Assembly: GCF_003315075.1 (NCBI RefSeq)
Contig: NZ_QNRJ01000001.1
Span: 229,158 to 293,157 of the forward strand
Direction of reading: 5' to 3'
Length of the DNA stretch: 64,000 nucleotides
Source: Rossellomorea aquimaris
GTDB taxonomy: Bacteria; Bacillota; Bacilli; Bacillales; Bacillaceae_B
A model generated the notes under the pieces. It saw only the letters and a list, made by a program, of their open reading frames with translations. It searched no databases and was not told the DNA's origin. Made by a program: the position numbers and the translations under genes. This document shows, one piece after another, positions 42,132 to 50,679 of the stretch (positions are counted from its first letter, which is position 1; each line of letters starts with the position of its first letter).

Positions 42132-43648
42132 ATATTTCACGTTTATTGTCACGAAATGCCCGTAAATATCCTACACATCAAGCAATAGTAACAGAGGGAA
42201 AAGAGTTGACGTACCAAGAACTTAATGAAGCAGTTAATCAATTTGCTTCTAGTTTACATCATCGCGGTATCGGCCTTGGAGATAAAGTGGTGTTATTTAT
42301 GCCAAACACGAAGGAATTTGTGATCGGCTACTTTGCCGTTCTCCGGCTAGGCGCGATCATTGTCCCTGTCAATGCGAAACTGACACAAGGAGAGCTTCAA
42401 TACATAGTGGATCACAGCGATGCGAAAGCCATTCTCGTTCACGAATGGTTATGGGAGACCTGTAGGGATCTAAAAACCGATGACCTATTGTGCGTGAAAA
42501 CAGGAAATGCCCAAGATTCATGGGAATCCTTTGAAACTTTATTAAAAGAAGGAAGAACAGATGAAATCGATTGTCGATTAACCGAAGATGATGAAGCGAC
42601 AATCCTTTATACATCCGGCACTACGGGTCAGCCCAAAGGCGTCCTGTTCACGTATCGAAACATACTTACTGTATCCACGATGATGTGTGTTGAATTTGCA
42701 ATGAAGCCAGAGAGTAGAATACTTCATATGATGCCTCTCAGTCACTCTGCACCACTTCACCTTTTCCTGGTTGCAGGCACATATGTGGGAAGTACCCATA
42801 TCTTATCACCAACCTTCACACCAGAGAGTTTGCTCAAGCTTGTCGATCAAGAGCGGATTACCCACTTCTTCGGAGCACCGGTTGCCTACCTATTCACTGC
42901 CAAAATGCCAAACATCAAGAGCCATAACCTCACCTCAATGAAATACTGGGTCTACGGAGGAGCACCCGTATCATCCGAAGAGATAAATATTATTAAAGAA
43001 AAATTAGGGACGGACCTCCTCCATTGTGTATACGGACTAACTGAAGCTGGCCCAAGCGGGACTTTATTAACCGCGGATGAACACCTTGAAAAAGGGGGAA
43101 GCATCGGCAAGAGAGGAGCTCTGGGGACCGACATCATCATCGCCAATGAAGAGGGAGAGCCGGCCGGGGTCCATGAGGTAGGAGAAATACTCCTTTACGG
43201 AGAAGGAAATATGAAAGAATATTACAAAGACCCGGAAAAGACAAAAGAGACTTACATGAACGGTTGGCTGAAAACTGGGGACCTCGCGAGGGTGGATGAA
43301 GACGGATACATCTGGGTGGTCGACCGGAAGAAGGACATGATCATTTCAGGTGGCGTTAATGTCTATCCTAAAGAGATTGAAGAGCAATTGGTCCAGCATC
43401 CAGCTATTTCTGAGGTGGCAGTAGTCGGTGTCCCTCATCCAGAGTGGGGGGAGACCGTAAAAGCATATGTTGTAAGTTCCCTGGATGGAGAAAAACTTGA
43501 CCAGGAATGTAAAGCTTATCTAACTGGAAAACTGGCAAGCTACAAAATCCCGAAACTATATGAAGGAATTCCGACACTACCGCGTAATGCAACAGGTAAG
43601 ATTTTGAAACAAGTATTGCGCGACGAAATACAGGAGGTGAAATCATGA
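42128..43648 (+). CDS. AMP-dependent acyl-CoA synthetase
   Basis: 506 residues, ANL superfamily. The P-loop LYTSGTTGQPKGVLFTYRN (about 157-175), the motif YGLTEAGPS, WLKTGDLARVDEDGYIWVVDRKKDMI (A8 hinge) and the late catalytic Lys in PRNATGKILK are intact. It should activate a carboxylic or fatty acid via an adenylate to the CoA thioester. The chain preference is not clear; the neighbouring acyl-CoA dehydrogenase suggests catabolism. GTG 42128 overlaps the MerR stop. The AGGGACGGACCTCC word lies in codons for LGTDL, a normally conserved spot just before the YGLTE motif. Confidence 0.92.
   Translation: MNISRLLSRNARKYPTHQAIVTEGKELTYQELNEAVNQFASSLHHRGIGLGDKVVLFMPNTKEFVIGYFAVLRLGAIIVPVNAKLTQGELQYIVDHSDAKAILVHEWLWETCRDLKTDDLLCVKTGNAQDSWESFETLLKEGRTDEIDCRLTEDDEATILYTSGTTGQPKGVLFTYRNILTVSTMMCVEFAMKPESRILHMMPLSHSAPLHLFLVAGTYVGSTHILSPTFTPESLLKLVDQERITHFFGAPVAYLFTAKMPNIKSHNLTSMKYWVYGGAPVSSEEINIIKEKLGTDLLHCVYGLTEAGPSGTLLTADEHLEKGGSIGKRGALGTDIIIANEEGEPAGVHEVGEILLYGEGNMKEYYKDPEKTKETYMNGWLKTGDLARVDEDGYIWVVDRKKDMIISGGVNVYPKEIEEQLVQHPAISEVAVVGVPHPEWGETVKAYVVSSLDGEKLDQECKAYLTGKLASYKIPKLYEGIPTLPRNATGKILKQVLRDEIQEVKS
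43006..43019 (+). repeat. AGGGACGGACCTCC word inside the acyl-CoA synthetase gene
   Basis: Read in frame as (TT)A-GGG-ACG-GAC-CTC-C, encoding Leu-Gly-Thr-Asp-Leu. No length change is evident relative to the family's usual spacing to the YGLTE motif. Confidence 0.9.
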
Positions 43649-45327
43649 AAAAAATTGAAAACTTCTATCGTGAAGACCCTCATTTCAAGGAACTCATGAA
43701 GCAATATCTGGACAAAGATTTTTTCGGCTGGGCTGACCAAGAGCTGGACGCATTCGGTGAATTGTGTGCAGGGGAAATTGATGATCGAGCGGTACACACT
43801 GATCGTGAAGGACAGCCAAGGCTTATCAAATACAACCGACTAGGAGAAGAAATCTCAGAAATCTGGGTGAATGAGGGCTATAAGAAAACAGTTGAACAAA
43901 CATATAACAGGGGGATTGTCGGATATATCCATAAAGACATTCCTGCATTCGGTCGCAAAGGGAACTATGTGTATTCCTATGCACAAGGCTATCTCTTATC
44001 TCAAACAGAACCTGGATTTTATTGCCCGGTCACTTTATCCATGGCTACTGCTTTGCTTCTAGAAAAGTATGGTTCGGATCAGGTGAAAAAAAGATTTCTG
44101 CCCCATGTGCTCTCAACAGGTGAAGTGGAATTATTTGAGGGAGCTACATTCTTAACGGAACGGCAAGGAGGGTCAGATGTTGGCGCCAATGATACAAAAG
44201 CGATTAAAAATGGTGATTCCTATCAGCTTTGGGGTGAAAAGTACTTTGCCTCTAACTCAGGAATGTGCGGAGTGGCCATGGTGCTTGCCCGAATAGAAGG
44301 CGCTGGCAACGGAACAAAGGGACTCAGCTTATTTGCGGTTCCATGGCGAAAAAATGATGGCTCACTGAACGGAATTCGTATTCGAAGATTGAAAGATAAA
44401 TTAGGTGTCCGAGCGGTGCCGTCAGCTGAAGTAGAATTTGAAGGAGCAGACGCTTATCTTGTAGGAGAACCGAACCGGGGCATCTACTATATGATGGAAG
44501 CCCTCAATTTATCCCGTGTCTGTAATGCGATTGCCTCGATTGGCATTATGAGGAGAGCCTACATGGAAGCTCGGAATTATGCCTTCTATCGGGAAGCATT
44601 TGGGCAACCGTTGACTCAATATCCGATGATCAAAGAGACACTCTCTCGTCTTGCAGCCAAGCAAGAGGTAGAAACAAGTGCAGTATTTCATCTCGTCCAC
44701 CTGTTTGATCGTGTCGTTTCAGACGATACCCCGACGTCAGAAGAAGAAATGATCCTAAACAGATTACTTATTGCCATTTTGAAAAAGGAATCAGCAGAAC
44801 AAGCGATTCATTTCTCACACGAAGCCATTGAAATGCACGGAGGAAATGGCTATATCGAGGATTTTGTTTTGCCTCGCTTACTTAGGGATGCCCAGGTATT
44901 GACGGTGTGGGAAGGAACAGCAAATATTCTAGGACTTGAAGTACTGAGATTAATGAATAAGCACCGGGCTCATGAGTACTTTTTGGTCAAAATGAAAGAA
45001 GAGTTATCCAATTTGCCAGAAGAGCTCCTGTTGTTTAGCACCCCAGTTACAGAAGGTATCGTAAAACTAGAACAATTATTGGAAAAAGTAGCATTGGGGG
45101 ACATCGACACGCAAACGTATCATTCAAAACGAATCGCTGTGTTAATGGCCAATATATTCGAAAGTGTCATCGCACTTAAGGATGCCCATACAATGGGTGG
45201 AGGTAGGAAGCGAATGATCGCTGAGGTGTTTATCGAGCATACATGGAAACAAACCGAATGGATTGACGAGGAAATGAAATCGGTACAATATTTCGATGAA
45301 ATTGTTGGTGTAAGTGTAAGCGTGTAA
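43645..45327 (+). CDS. Acyl-CoA dehydrogenase family protein (large, AidB-like length)
   Basis: 560 residues, longer than the usual 380. The middle region GATFLTERQGGSDVGAN, YFASNSGMCGVAMVLARIEG and RRLKDKLGVRAVPSAEVEFEGA forms the FAD and acyl-binding core. IEMHGGNGYIEDFVLPRLLRDAQVLTVWEGTANI is the C-terminal FAD motif. The extra C-terminal helices fit the AidB/AcdB-like group. It oxidises an acyl-CoA made by the ligase upstream, using FAD. ATG 43645 overlaps the ligase stop and is preceded by CAGGAGGTG. Last gene of the MerR operon. Confidence 0.92.
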   Translation: MKKIENFYREDPHFKELMKQYLDKDFFGWADQELDAFGELCAGEIDDRAVHTDREGQPRLIKYNRLGEEISEIWVNEGYKKTVEQTYNRGIVGYIHKDIPAFGRKGNYVYSYAQGYLLSQTEPGFYCPVTLSMATALLLEKYGSDQVKKRFLPHVLSTGEVELFEGATFLTERQGGSDVGANDTKAIKNGDSYQLWGEKYFASNSGMCGVAMVLARIEGAGNGTKGLSLFAVPWRKNDGSLNGIRIRRLKDKLGVRAVPSAEVEFEGADAYLVGEPNRGIYYMMEALNLSRVCNAIASIGIMRRAYMEARNYAFYREAFGQPLTQYPMIKETLSRLAAKQEVETSAVFHLVHLFDRVVSDDTPTSEEEMILNRLLIAILKKESAEQAIHFSHEAIEMHGGNGYIEDFVLPRLLRDAQVLTVWEGTANILGLEVLRLMNKHRAHEYFLVKMKEELSNLPEELLLFSTPVTEGIVKLEQLLEKVALGDIDTQTYHSKRIAVLMANIFESVIALKDAHTMGGGRKRMIAEVFIEHTWKQTEWIDEEMKSVQYFDEIVGVSVSV

Positions 45328-45336
45328 AAAATAATT

Positions 45337-45368
45337 GGCCCCTAAGCTCGGTTGGAGTTTAGGGGCTT
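45337..45368. terminator. Bidirectional terminator
   Basis: GCCCCTAAgCTC / GAGtTTAGGGGC forms a stem between the dehydrogenase gene and the leftward Cys-rich microprotein gene at 45372. Confidence 0.85.
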
Positions 45369-45371
45369 GTA

Positions 45372-45455
45372 TTATTTTTCGCAACAGCAGGGACAATCAC
45401 ATTCTTTTTTCGTCTTGCATGTGCAGCGTTCACATGAACACTCTTTTTTAACCAA
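45372..45455 (-). CDS. 27-residue cysteine-rich microprotein (metallothionein-like)
   Basis: Reading leftward from TTG 45455 gives 27 residues with nine cysteines at positions 6, 8, 11, 13, 19, 21, 23, 24 and 25. The pattern is CxC-x2-CxC, a KTKKE linker, then CxCxCCC, with the rest mostly Lys and Glu. GGGGGTG lies six bases before the TTG; an in-frame GTG at 45464 would add three residues. The stop is followed in three bases by a bidirectional terminator shared with the dehydrogenase. A role in binding zinc, cadmium or copper is inferred from composition alone. It lies well below usual gene-calling thresholds. Confidence 0.65.
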   Translation of the reverse strand: MVKKECSCERCTCKTKKECDCPCCCEK

Positions 45456-45464
45456 GAAAAGCAC

Positions 45465-45776
45465 CCCCGATATGACTTTTGTTAATAATCATCGTAACCA
45501 AAAATTTAATATTAATTCATTCAGGTTGAGAATAGGGTGAATTTAGAATGAGTTTTAGATTTTTTATGTAAATCAGGTTATCTCTTTATCTCTTACTATA
45601 AATTAGGTCATAGATTGAAATAACTGACTATAATAATGTTATGGTAACTAAGAATTCCGACAAAAATTGAGTTATTTACAAATAATACAATTCAATATCC
45701 ATATGTTTACATATCAAATCAATTAAGGTAATATATGTAATTGGAGTGACTCATAAAAAAAGGGGAGGAAATATCG
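45465..45776. other. AT-rich intergenic region
   Basis: About 310 bases with no credible gene. It holds the promoter of the microprotein reading leftward and that of the lipoprotein reading rightward. No repeat or riboswitch was recognised. Confidence 0.5.
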
Positions 45777-46334
45777 ATGAAAAAATTATTGGTACCATTT
45801 ATCTTGTTATCTATGAGTTTATTTATTGCTGCCTGCAGCAGTGATGAAGGTAGTACAGAGGAAACAGACAATGAAACGAACACTGAAGCAACAGAAGAAA
45901 CAACTAAATCAGATGAGATGGAAATGAAAAGCGCTTTATTAGATTATCAAATGGAGATCATCAACACAGTAAATGCGAATGATTCGGCTATTTATCTCTT
46001 TGAAGCTGCTAAAGCAAAGGAAGAAGAAAAACCTTCTGATGAAGAAATTGCAAAACTTAAAACTGATGCAGAAGCTGCAGCTAAAACCGTAGCAGAAGAC
46101 GTTCATGCTCTTGAAGTTCCTGCTGCACTTGATGCTAAAAACGAAGAAATACAAGGGGCTTTGGATGATCTTGCAAAATCTTATGAAACTAGAGCTGCTA
46201 ACCTTTCGGATGAAGCAAACGCGGAATATACAGAATCAGATGAACAATTCGCTGCGTTTGAAGAAAAAATGGCCGCAGTTTATGAAGAAGCAGGCTTAAC
46301 GAAGCCTAGTTTTTCAGCGGATATTGTAGATTAA
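45777..46334 (+). CDS. Acidic helical lipoprotein
   Basis: 185 residues. A lipoprotein signal MKKLLVPFILLSMSLFIAAC ends in IAAC with Cys20. A Thr/Glu-rich linker (about 21-50) leads to a purely helical acidic domain of about 130 residues (DYQMEIINTVNAND, AEAAAKTVAEDVHALEVP). It would be anchored on the outer face of the membrane. It resembles small spore-former lipoproteins without assigned function. AGGGGAGG precedes ATG 45777. A second lipoprotein of similar style is at 60112. Confidence 0.8.
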   Translation: MKKLLVPFILLSMSLFIAACSSDEGSTEETDNETNTEATEETTKSDEMEMKSALLDYQMEIINTVNANDSAIYLFEAAKAKEEEKPSDEEIAKLKTDAEAAAKTVAEDVHALEVPAALDAKNEEIQGALDDLAKSYETRAANLSDEANAEYTESDEQFAAFEEKMAAVYEEAGLTKPSFSADIVD

Positions 46335-46375
46335 TAACGAAAGATTCATAGGTCACAACAATTCCAAGACCAAAT

Positions 46376-46403
46376 AGGACAGCACTCGCTGTCCTATTTT
46401 TTA
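46376..46403 (+). terminator. Terminator after lipoprotein gene
   Basis: The stem AGGACAG / CTGTCCT with a six-base loop is followed by ATTTTTT. Confidence 0.88.
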
Positions 46404-46541
46404 TAAGTTCATAAAAGTTTGCTCAACAAAACATTTTTAACCTGTTCACAATAAGATAGCTGAACTAAAGAAGGTTGCTATAGACCCACATGAATGCGGA
46501 TTGATATGATAAACACAATTAAAGTGTGGAGGATTTAACCA

Positions 46542-47411
46542 GTGAATCAAGAAAAATATAAGCAGTTAAAATTAGGTGAACGCGGAGCTATCATCAGTAT
46601 CCTTGCATACATCGTATTATCCATAATAAAGTTTATCATTGGCACATCGGCCCATTCAGAAGCATTGCAGGCAGACGGCTTGAACAACGCGACAGACATT
46701 GTGGCTTCTGTCGCTGTACTTATTGGACTGAAATATTCCAGAAAGCCTGCAGATCAGGATCATCCCTATGGTCACTGGAAAGCAGAAAGCGTTGCGTCTC
46801 TAATTGCCTCATTCATCATGATGATTGTAGGGCTTCAAGTACTATATAATGCTATACAGTCTGTATTTGATGGGAAAACTCAATCACCTGACCTTCTTTC
46901 AGCATGGGCAGGGGTGGGTGCAGCTATCGTCATGTACCTGGTTTATCGATATAACAAAAGATTGGCTGAAAAAATAAACAGCCAATCCCTCATGGCTGCT
47001 GCAAAGGATAATCTTTCAGACGCATGGGTGAGTATCGGAACTGTAGTCGGAATTCTTGGGGCTCAATTCTATCTTCCTTGGTTAGACCCTCTGACGGCCG
47101 TTTTTGTAGGTCTTTTAATTTGTAAAACCGCATGGAATATTTTCCGGGAAGCTTCACACTATTTAACAGACGGATTTGATGAACAATTGATTCAAGCCTA
47201 TGAAGAGACCATTCAAACCATACCGGGTGTAAAAGGGGTTAAGGATATACGCGCGAGAAACTACGGTAACAACACTGTCGTGGATGTGGTTATTTTAGTA
47301 AGGTCAACACTGGATATTAAACAGGCACATGACATTTCAAGCGTTGTAGAGGAAAAATTGATGAAGAAGCATAAAGTGTACGATGTGCATGTACATGTGG
47401 AACCGAATTAA
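46542..47411 (+). CDS. Cation diffusion facilitator, Mn2+-type
   Basis: 289 residues, six membrane helices and a cytoplasmic metallochaperone-like C-terminal domain ending VYDVHVHVEPN. Helix 2 contains NNATDIVAS (NxxxD) and helix 5 contains KDNLSDAWVS (DxxxD). This N-D/D-D site is the manganese-type signature rather than the zinc-type D-D/H-D. QDHPYGHWKAE is the conserved loop. It likely exports Mn2+ in exchange for protons, like MneP and MneS of B. subtilis. The start is GTG 46542 behind GGAGG. No yybP-ykoY Mn riboswitch was seen upstream. Confidence 0.9.
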   Translation: MNQEKYKQLKLGERGAIISILAYIVLSIIKFIIGTSAHSEALQADGLNNATDIVASVAVLIGLKYSRKPADQDHPYGHWKAESVASLIASFIMMIVGLQVLYNAIQSVFDGKTQSPDLLSAWAGVGAAIVMYLVYRYNKRLAEKINSQSLMAAAKDNLSDAWVSIGTVVGILGAQFYLPWLDPLTAVFVGLLICKTAWNIFREASHYLTDGFDEQLIQAYEETIQTIPGVKGVKDIRARNYGNNTVVDVVILVRSTLDIKQAHDISSVVEEKLMKKHKVYDVHVHVEPN

Positions 47412-47578
47412 AAGGTAGAAGGATTTACTTATACTTTTTATAAGTTGCAATTAAGAACTCCTGAATGAATTAGTAATCACGAATCCAGCACTAAAAATTC
47501 AGTTGAGTCTGTCCGGCTAAAAGTACGTTTCCCAAACATAAAAAATTCAATTAATTTGAAAATTAGGCAAAATAACTA

Positions 47579-47643
47579 TTGCATAAAATAACCAATTGAT
47601 GTTAAAATTCATTCACACGGTAAAAATAATTTTACCGTGTGAA
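47579..47643 (+). promoter_or_regulatory. Promoter and large palindromic operator of the ArsR-family gene
   Basis: TTGCAT (47579-47584), 18 bases, TAAAAT (47603-47608) form the promoter. At 47612-47643 lies a perfect 14-bp inverted repeat TTCACACGGTAAAA / TTTTACCGTGTGAA with a four-base centre. It covers the transcription start, fitting autorepression. Confidence 0.8.
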
Positions 47644-47665
47644 TCCACATAACAGGTGATACAAA

Positions 47666-48289
47666 ATGAAACCAATGTTCATCATTAAAGAATATGATCA
47701 ACTCAAAGCACTCAGCGATCCGTTTCGAGTCAAACTTATGATTCGTTTAGTTGAAAAGCCCTATACCGGTCAACAGTTATCAGAAATTCTCGATCTCTCC
47801 AGAGCTCGCATTCATTATCATTTAAAAGAATTAGAGAAGCTCGGTTTGATTGAAATTGTTAAAACGGAAGAAAAGAACGGTATCGTCCAAAAATTTTATC
47901 AGTCCGTTGCCAGTGGTTTTTATCCAGATTCAAGCATGCTTCCGCATAAAGAAGAAATTACAGAAACGAAGAGGCATTTGATGTATGGAATGCTTGACAG
48001 AACAATGGCAAGAGTATTATCAGCACCACCAGAAGCCTTTGAGCATGCCGGCCCCGAAGATCCGTCTGAATGGAATATTCTTGCTACTTCCTTAGAACTA
48101 AAAGTGACAGAAGAACAATTCAAGTCGTTTATTGATGGATATTTAAAACTAATAAAAGAATATCAAAACATCGCAAAAGATAATAAATCGAATCCTGACG
48201 CCAACTATTATTATCTCACAGCTTTTGGATTCCAAGTTGATGAATCTGAGTATGAAAAGAGAGTAATGAAAGAAGAAAAAGACCGTTAA
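47666..48289 (+). CDS. ArsR/SmtB-type winged-helix repressor with long C-terminal domain
   Basis: 207 residues. Residues about 10-85 are a winged helix (LKALSDPFRVKLMIRLVEKPYTGQQLSEILDLSRARIHYHLKELEKLGLIE). The remaining 120 residues form an acidic helical domain typical of HTH_20-class regulators that control transporters. No metal-binding CxC is visible, so a small molecule is the likely ligand. A perfect palindrome lies upstream and two related sites lie between it and the MFS gene, so it likely represses both. Confidence 0.88.
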   Translation: MKPMFIIKEYDQLKALSDPFRVKLMIRLVEKPYTGQQLSEILDLSRARIHYHLKELEKLGLIEIVKTEEKNGIVQKFYQSVASGFYPDSSMLPHKEEITETKRHLMYGMLDRTMARVLSAPPEAFEHAGPEDPSEWNILATSLELKVTEEQFKSFIDGYLKLIKEYQNIAKDNKSNPDANYYYLTAFGFQVDESEYEKRVMKEEKDR

Positions 48290-48307
48290 TGGTTTTTTTT
48301 AGACTAA

Positions 48308-48374
48308 CGGTAAAATTTATTTTACTGATTAGGAATATTTTTTTTGCTTAGACGGTTAAAAAAAATTTACAGTC
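48308..48374 (+). promoter_or_regulatory. Two further operator copies upstream of the MFS gene
   Basis: CGGTAAAA-TTTA-TTTTACTG at 48308-48327 repeats the core of the 47612 palindrome with one mismatch. A weaker form, GACGGTTAAA followed by ATTTACAGTC, spans 48351-48374 just before the ribosome site. Repression of the MFS gene by the preceding regulator is expected. Confidence 0.65.
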
Positions 48375-48391
48375 TGAAGGAGAGAATTAGT

Positions 48392-49660
48392 ATGAAAGAA
48401 TTATTAATGAAAAACCGTAATTTTGCCCCATTGTTCTTTGGGAGATTGGTGACGAATATGGGGGATAGTATCTATTATGTGGCTGCCATGTGGCTTGTTT
48501 ATGAGCTGGGAGGAAGTGTCTTTTACACAGGGTTAGCCGGATTCCTTACCTTATTGCCCGGAACATTACAGTTTCTTGTAGGTCCTCTGGTTGATAAATG
48601 GCCGATTCAGAAAATGCTGGTCAGAACCCAAATCATTCAAGCAATCCTGGTAATGTTAATACCATTGGCACATTTTATGGGGTTTTTAACTGTTTCGTTC
48701 ATACTCATCCTCATGCCGATCATTTCTGCTCTTAACCAATTCACCTACCCTGGGCAGGCAGCCATCCTTCCACGAATCGTTAGAAAAGATCAACTTGTCA
48801 AAAGTAATTCCCTGTTTTCCTTTGCCTTTCAGGGGGTGGATCTTGCCTTCAATGCCCTTGCCGGAATCTTCATCACCATAGTTGGCGCCATTACACTCTA
48901 TATGATCGACGTTGTCACGTTTATTGCAGCAGCCATTTTGTTCAGTCTTCTCAAAATGAAATCCGAAACGAAATCAAAAGAAAAACAAACTGTAGGCGTA
49001 GCCTTTGCAGAATACAAGAAAGATCTAATAGAAGGTTTTTCAATCGTATTCAAATCCCATCTCGCAAAATTTTTATTGGGTTCAATCGTAGCAAATTTTG
49101 CCATCGGGTCCATCTATGCCATTTTGCCGGCATTTGCTGATGACAGAGGTGGCTCAGAATTATATGGTCTATATTTAGCAGCCATTTCAGGAGGTGCATT
49201 GATCGGAGCCATTGGAGCAACCTGGTTTGAGCGCTATCCATTAGGAAAGCTTACGATTGTATTATTCTTCTTGGGTGGCACTACTTGGATGATTTCAGGT
49301 TTTATTCCTATCAATAGCTTAAGCATTATATTATTCGGCTTATCATGGATTCCCATTGGTGCCACCAATGTCATCATAGGGGCCGCTCTTCAATCAATCG
49401 TTCCACAGCATCTGCTTGGAAGGATTTTCTCTGTCACATCATCTTTAGGGGCAATGGCCATGCCGTTCGGATCCCTTATTGGCGGCTATCTTGCTGAAAT
49501 ATTCAGTAGCACGTCTGTCTATATCGGGAGTGCTGGTGGGATTTTATTTATTTCCCTCGTATGGATCTTAAACAAAACTTTACGTTCCCTTCCACACACC
49601 TCAAAGCTTAATCCAGAGGAAGTAGGATTGGCAGATGAGAGTGTAACGGCTTCCTCTTAA
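48392..49660 (+). CDS. MFS transporter (macrolide-efflux-like)
   Basis: 422 residues, 12 membrane helices. The start NRNFAPLFFGRLVTNMGDSIYYVAAMWLVYELGGS and the loop DKWPIQKMLVRTQ match the MefA-like/MFS_3 family of drug exporters. ATG 48392 has AAGGAGAG nine bases upstream; a frame beginning at 48344 crosses the operator and is rejected. It is controlled by the ArsR-type gene before it, judging by shared operator sequences. The substrate is not known. Confidence 0.88.
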   Translation: MKELLMKNRNFAPLFFGRLVTNMGDSIYYVAAMWLVYELGGSVFYTGLAGFLTLLPGTLQFLVGPLVDKWPIQKMLVRTQIIQAILVMLIPLAHFMGFLTVSFILILMPIISALNQFTYPGQAAILPRIVRKDQLVKSNSLFSFAFQGVDLAFNALAGIFITIVGAITLYMIDVVTFIAAAILFSLLKMKSETKSKEKQTVGVAFAEYKKDLIEGFSIVFKSHLAKFLLGSIVANFAIGSIYAILPAFADDRGGSELYGLYLAAISGGALIGAIGATWFERYPLGKLTIVLFFLGGTTWMISGFIPINSLSIILFGLSWIPIGATNVIIGAALQSIVPQHLLGRIFSVTSSLGAMAMPFGSLIGGYLAEIFSSTSVYIGSAGGILFISLVWILNKTLRSLPHTSKLNPEEVGLADESVTASS

Positions 49661-49661
49661 T

Positions 49662-49715
49662 AAAAGCAACATCCCTTCACAAAGAATTTCTATGAGGAGG
49701 GATGTTGCTTTCTGA
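49662..49715 (+). terminator. Terminator after MFS gene
   Basis: The stem AAAGCAACATCCCT / AGGGATGTTGCTTT has a long loop. Strong 14-bp pairing, followed by CTGATAA rather than a pure T-run. Confidence 0.75.
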
Positions 49716-49903
49716 TAAAATACTTTACTATCGCGTGAAAGTATTGGATGATAATGGTAAACTAGAAGAATAGTACATTCTATGCCGGTAATCAGATTAA
49801 TTCTGGCATATTCGTATAATCTTTGGATTCCCTGGGTGAACCAATTTGGACATTCCAAACATGCTGAAACTCAAAAAACAGTAAATAAGGAGATGAACAT
49901 ATA

Positions 49904-50365
49904 ATGAAATTTCGTTCTAAGGTTGATCGATTTTTTATTTCTGTGATTTCCATATCGTTGCTTCTTATCTCTATTGTATATTTGATTCCACTTATTTTAA
50001 TAGGTCGTCCCTCCATATTAAATATCATAGTCGTGGTAAGCTTATACGCTTTTTCAGCAGGCATCATAATATGGACAGGATTCTTTCAGCATTATGAATT
50101 GTGCGAAGACTACCTATATATAAAAGGAGGTCCGTTCAGGAGCCGAATTTTCTATGGTGATCTTACCAGAGTGAGAGCTACCCGGGATATTTCCACTGGA
50201 TACAGAATCCTGTCTTCCAGGGATGCCCTTGAGATCTATTACCGAACCGGGTTATGGGGGAGTGTTAAGATATCACCTCGGGAAAAGGAGCTTTTTTTAT
50301 CTGAGCTGGATAAACGCTGTTCCCATTTGTTCATTCAAAGTCCACCCCGAATCAATTCTAAATAA
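49904..50365 (+). CDS. Membrane-anchored PH-like domain protein
   Basis: 153 residues. Two membrane helices (about 10-33 and 39-60) are followed by HYELCEDYLYIKGGPFRSRIFYGDLTRVRATRD and ALEIYYRTG..VKISPREKELFLSEL. This is the layout of bacterial PH domain proteins (YyaB-like). The soluble part is cytoplasmic. AAGGAG precedes ATG 49904. Function unknown; it is one of three or four similar proteins in the window. Confidence 0.75.
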   Translation: MKFRSKVDRFFISVISISLLLISIVYLIPLILIGRPSILNIIVVVSLYAFSAGIIIWTGFFQHYELCEDYLYIKGGPFRSRIFYGDLTRVRATRDISTGYRILSSRDALEIYYRTGLWGSVKISPREKELFLSELDKRCSHLFIQSPPRINSK

Positions 50366-50417
50366 TCTGAAACCTTCTGTAAATCAAAACCGTATACAAT
50401 AGCAAGAGGTGATGAAC

Positions 50418-50618
50418 TTGACAGGAATATTATTCATTATACTAATCCCAATTGTCTTTACAATCATTGCTTTAAATCTTTCCGATTCATCAAAGAGAGC
50501 CTACAGAAGTGGGGATGGGGGCTATTATGGTCCTTATGACGGAGGGCATGATTCAGCAGGCAGCTGCGACACCGGGTTTGGCGGTGGGGATTGTGGAGGT
50601 GGAGGAGGAGGCGAATAA
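50418..50618 (+). CDS. Small membrane protein with Gly/Cys-rich tail
   Basis: 66 residues. A single helix TGILFIILIPIVFTIIALNL is followed by DSSKRAYRSGDGGYYGPYDGG and a low-complexity Gly tail with two cysteines (SCDTGFGGGDCGGGGGG). Similar Gly-tailed anchors exist across bacilli without known role. TTG 50418 has AGAGGTG six bases upstream; the in-frame ATG at 50412 overlaps that ribosome site and is less likely. Confidence 0.65.
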   Translation: MTGILFIILIPIVFTIIALNLSDSSKRAYRSGDGGYYGPYDGGHDSAGSCDTGFGGGDCGGGGGGE

Positions 50619-50679
50619 CTCGCTTCCTTCTGTTTTTTTGTTCGTGACGACATTCGCAACACATAGGAGATGAACACCT

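Noticed and set aside
46405-46541. Manganese (yybP-ykoY) riboswitch upstream of the CDF exporter
   Set aside because: The conserved GC-rich helices of that riboswitch are not present in this AT-rich leader.
49601-50067. Leftward frames of 85 and 91 codons across the MFS terminator and PH-protein start
   Set aside because: They cross a terminator and the ribosome site of a convincing rightward gene and have no ribosome sites of their own.
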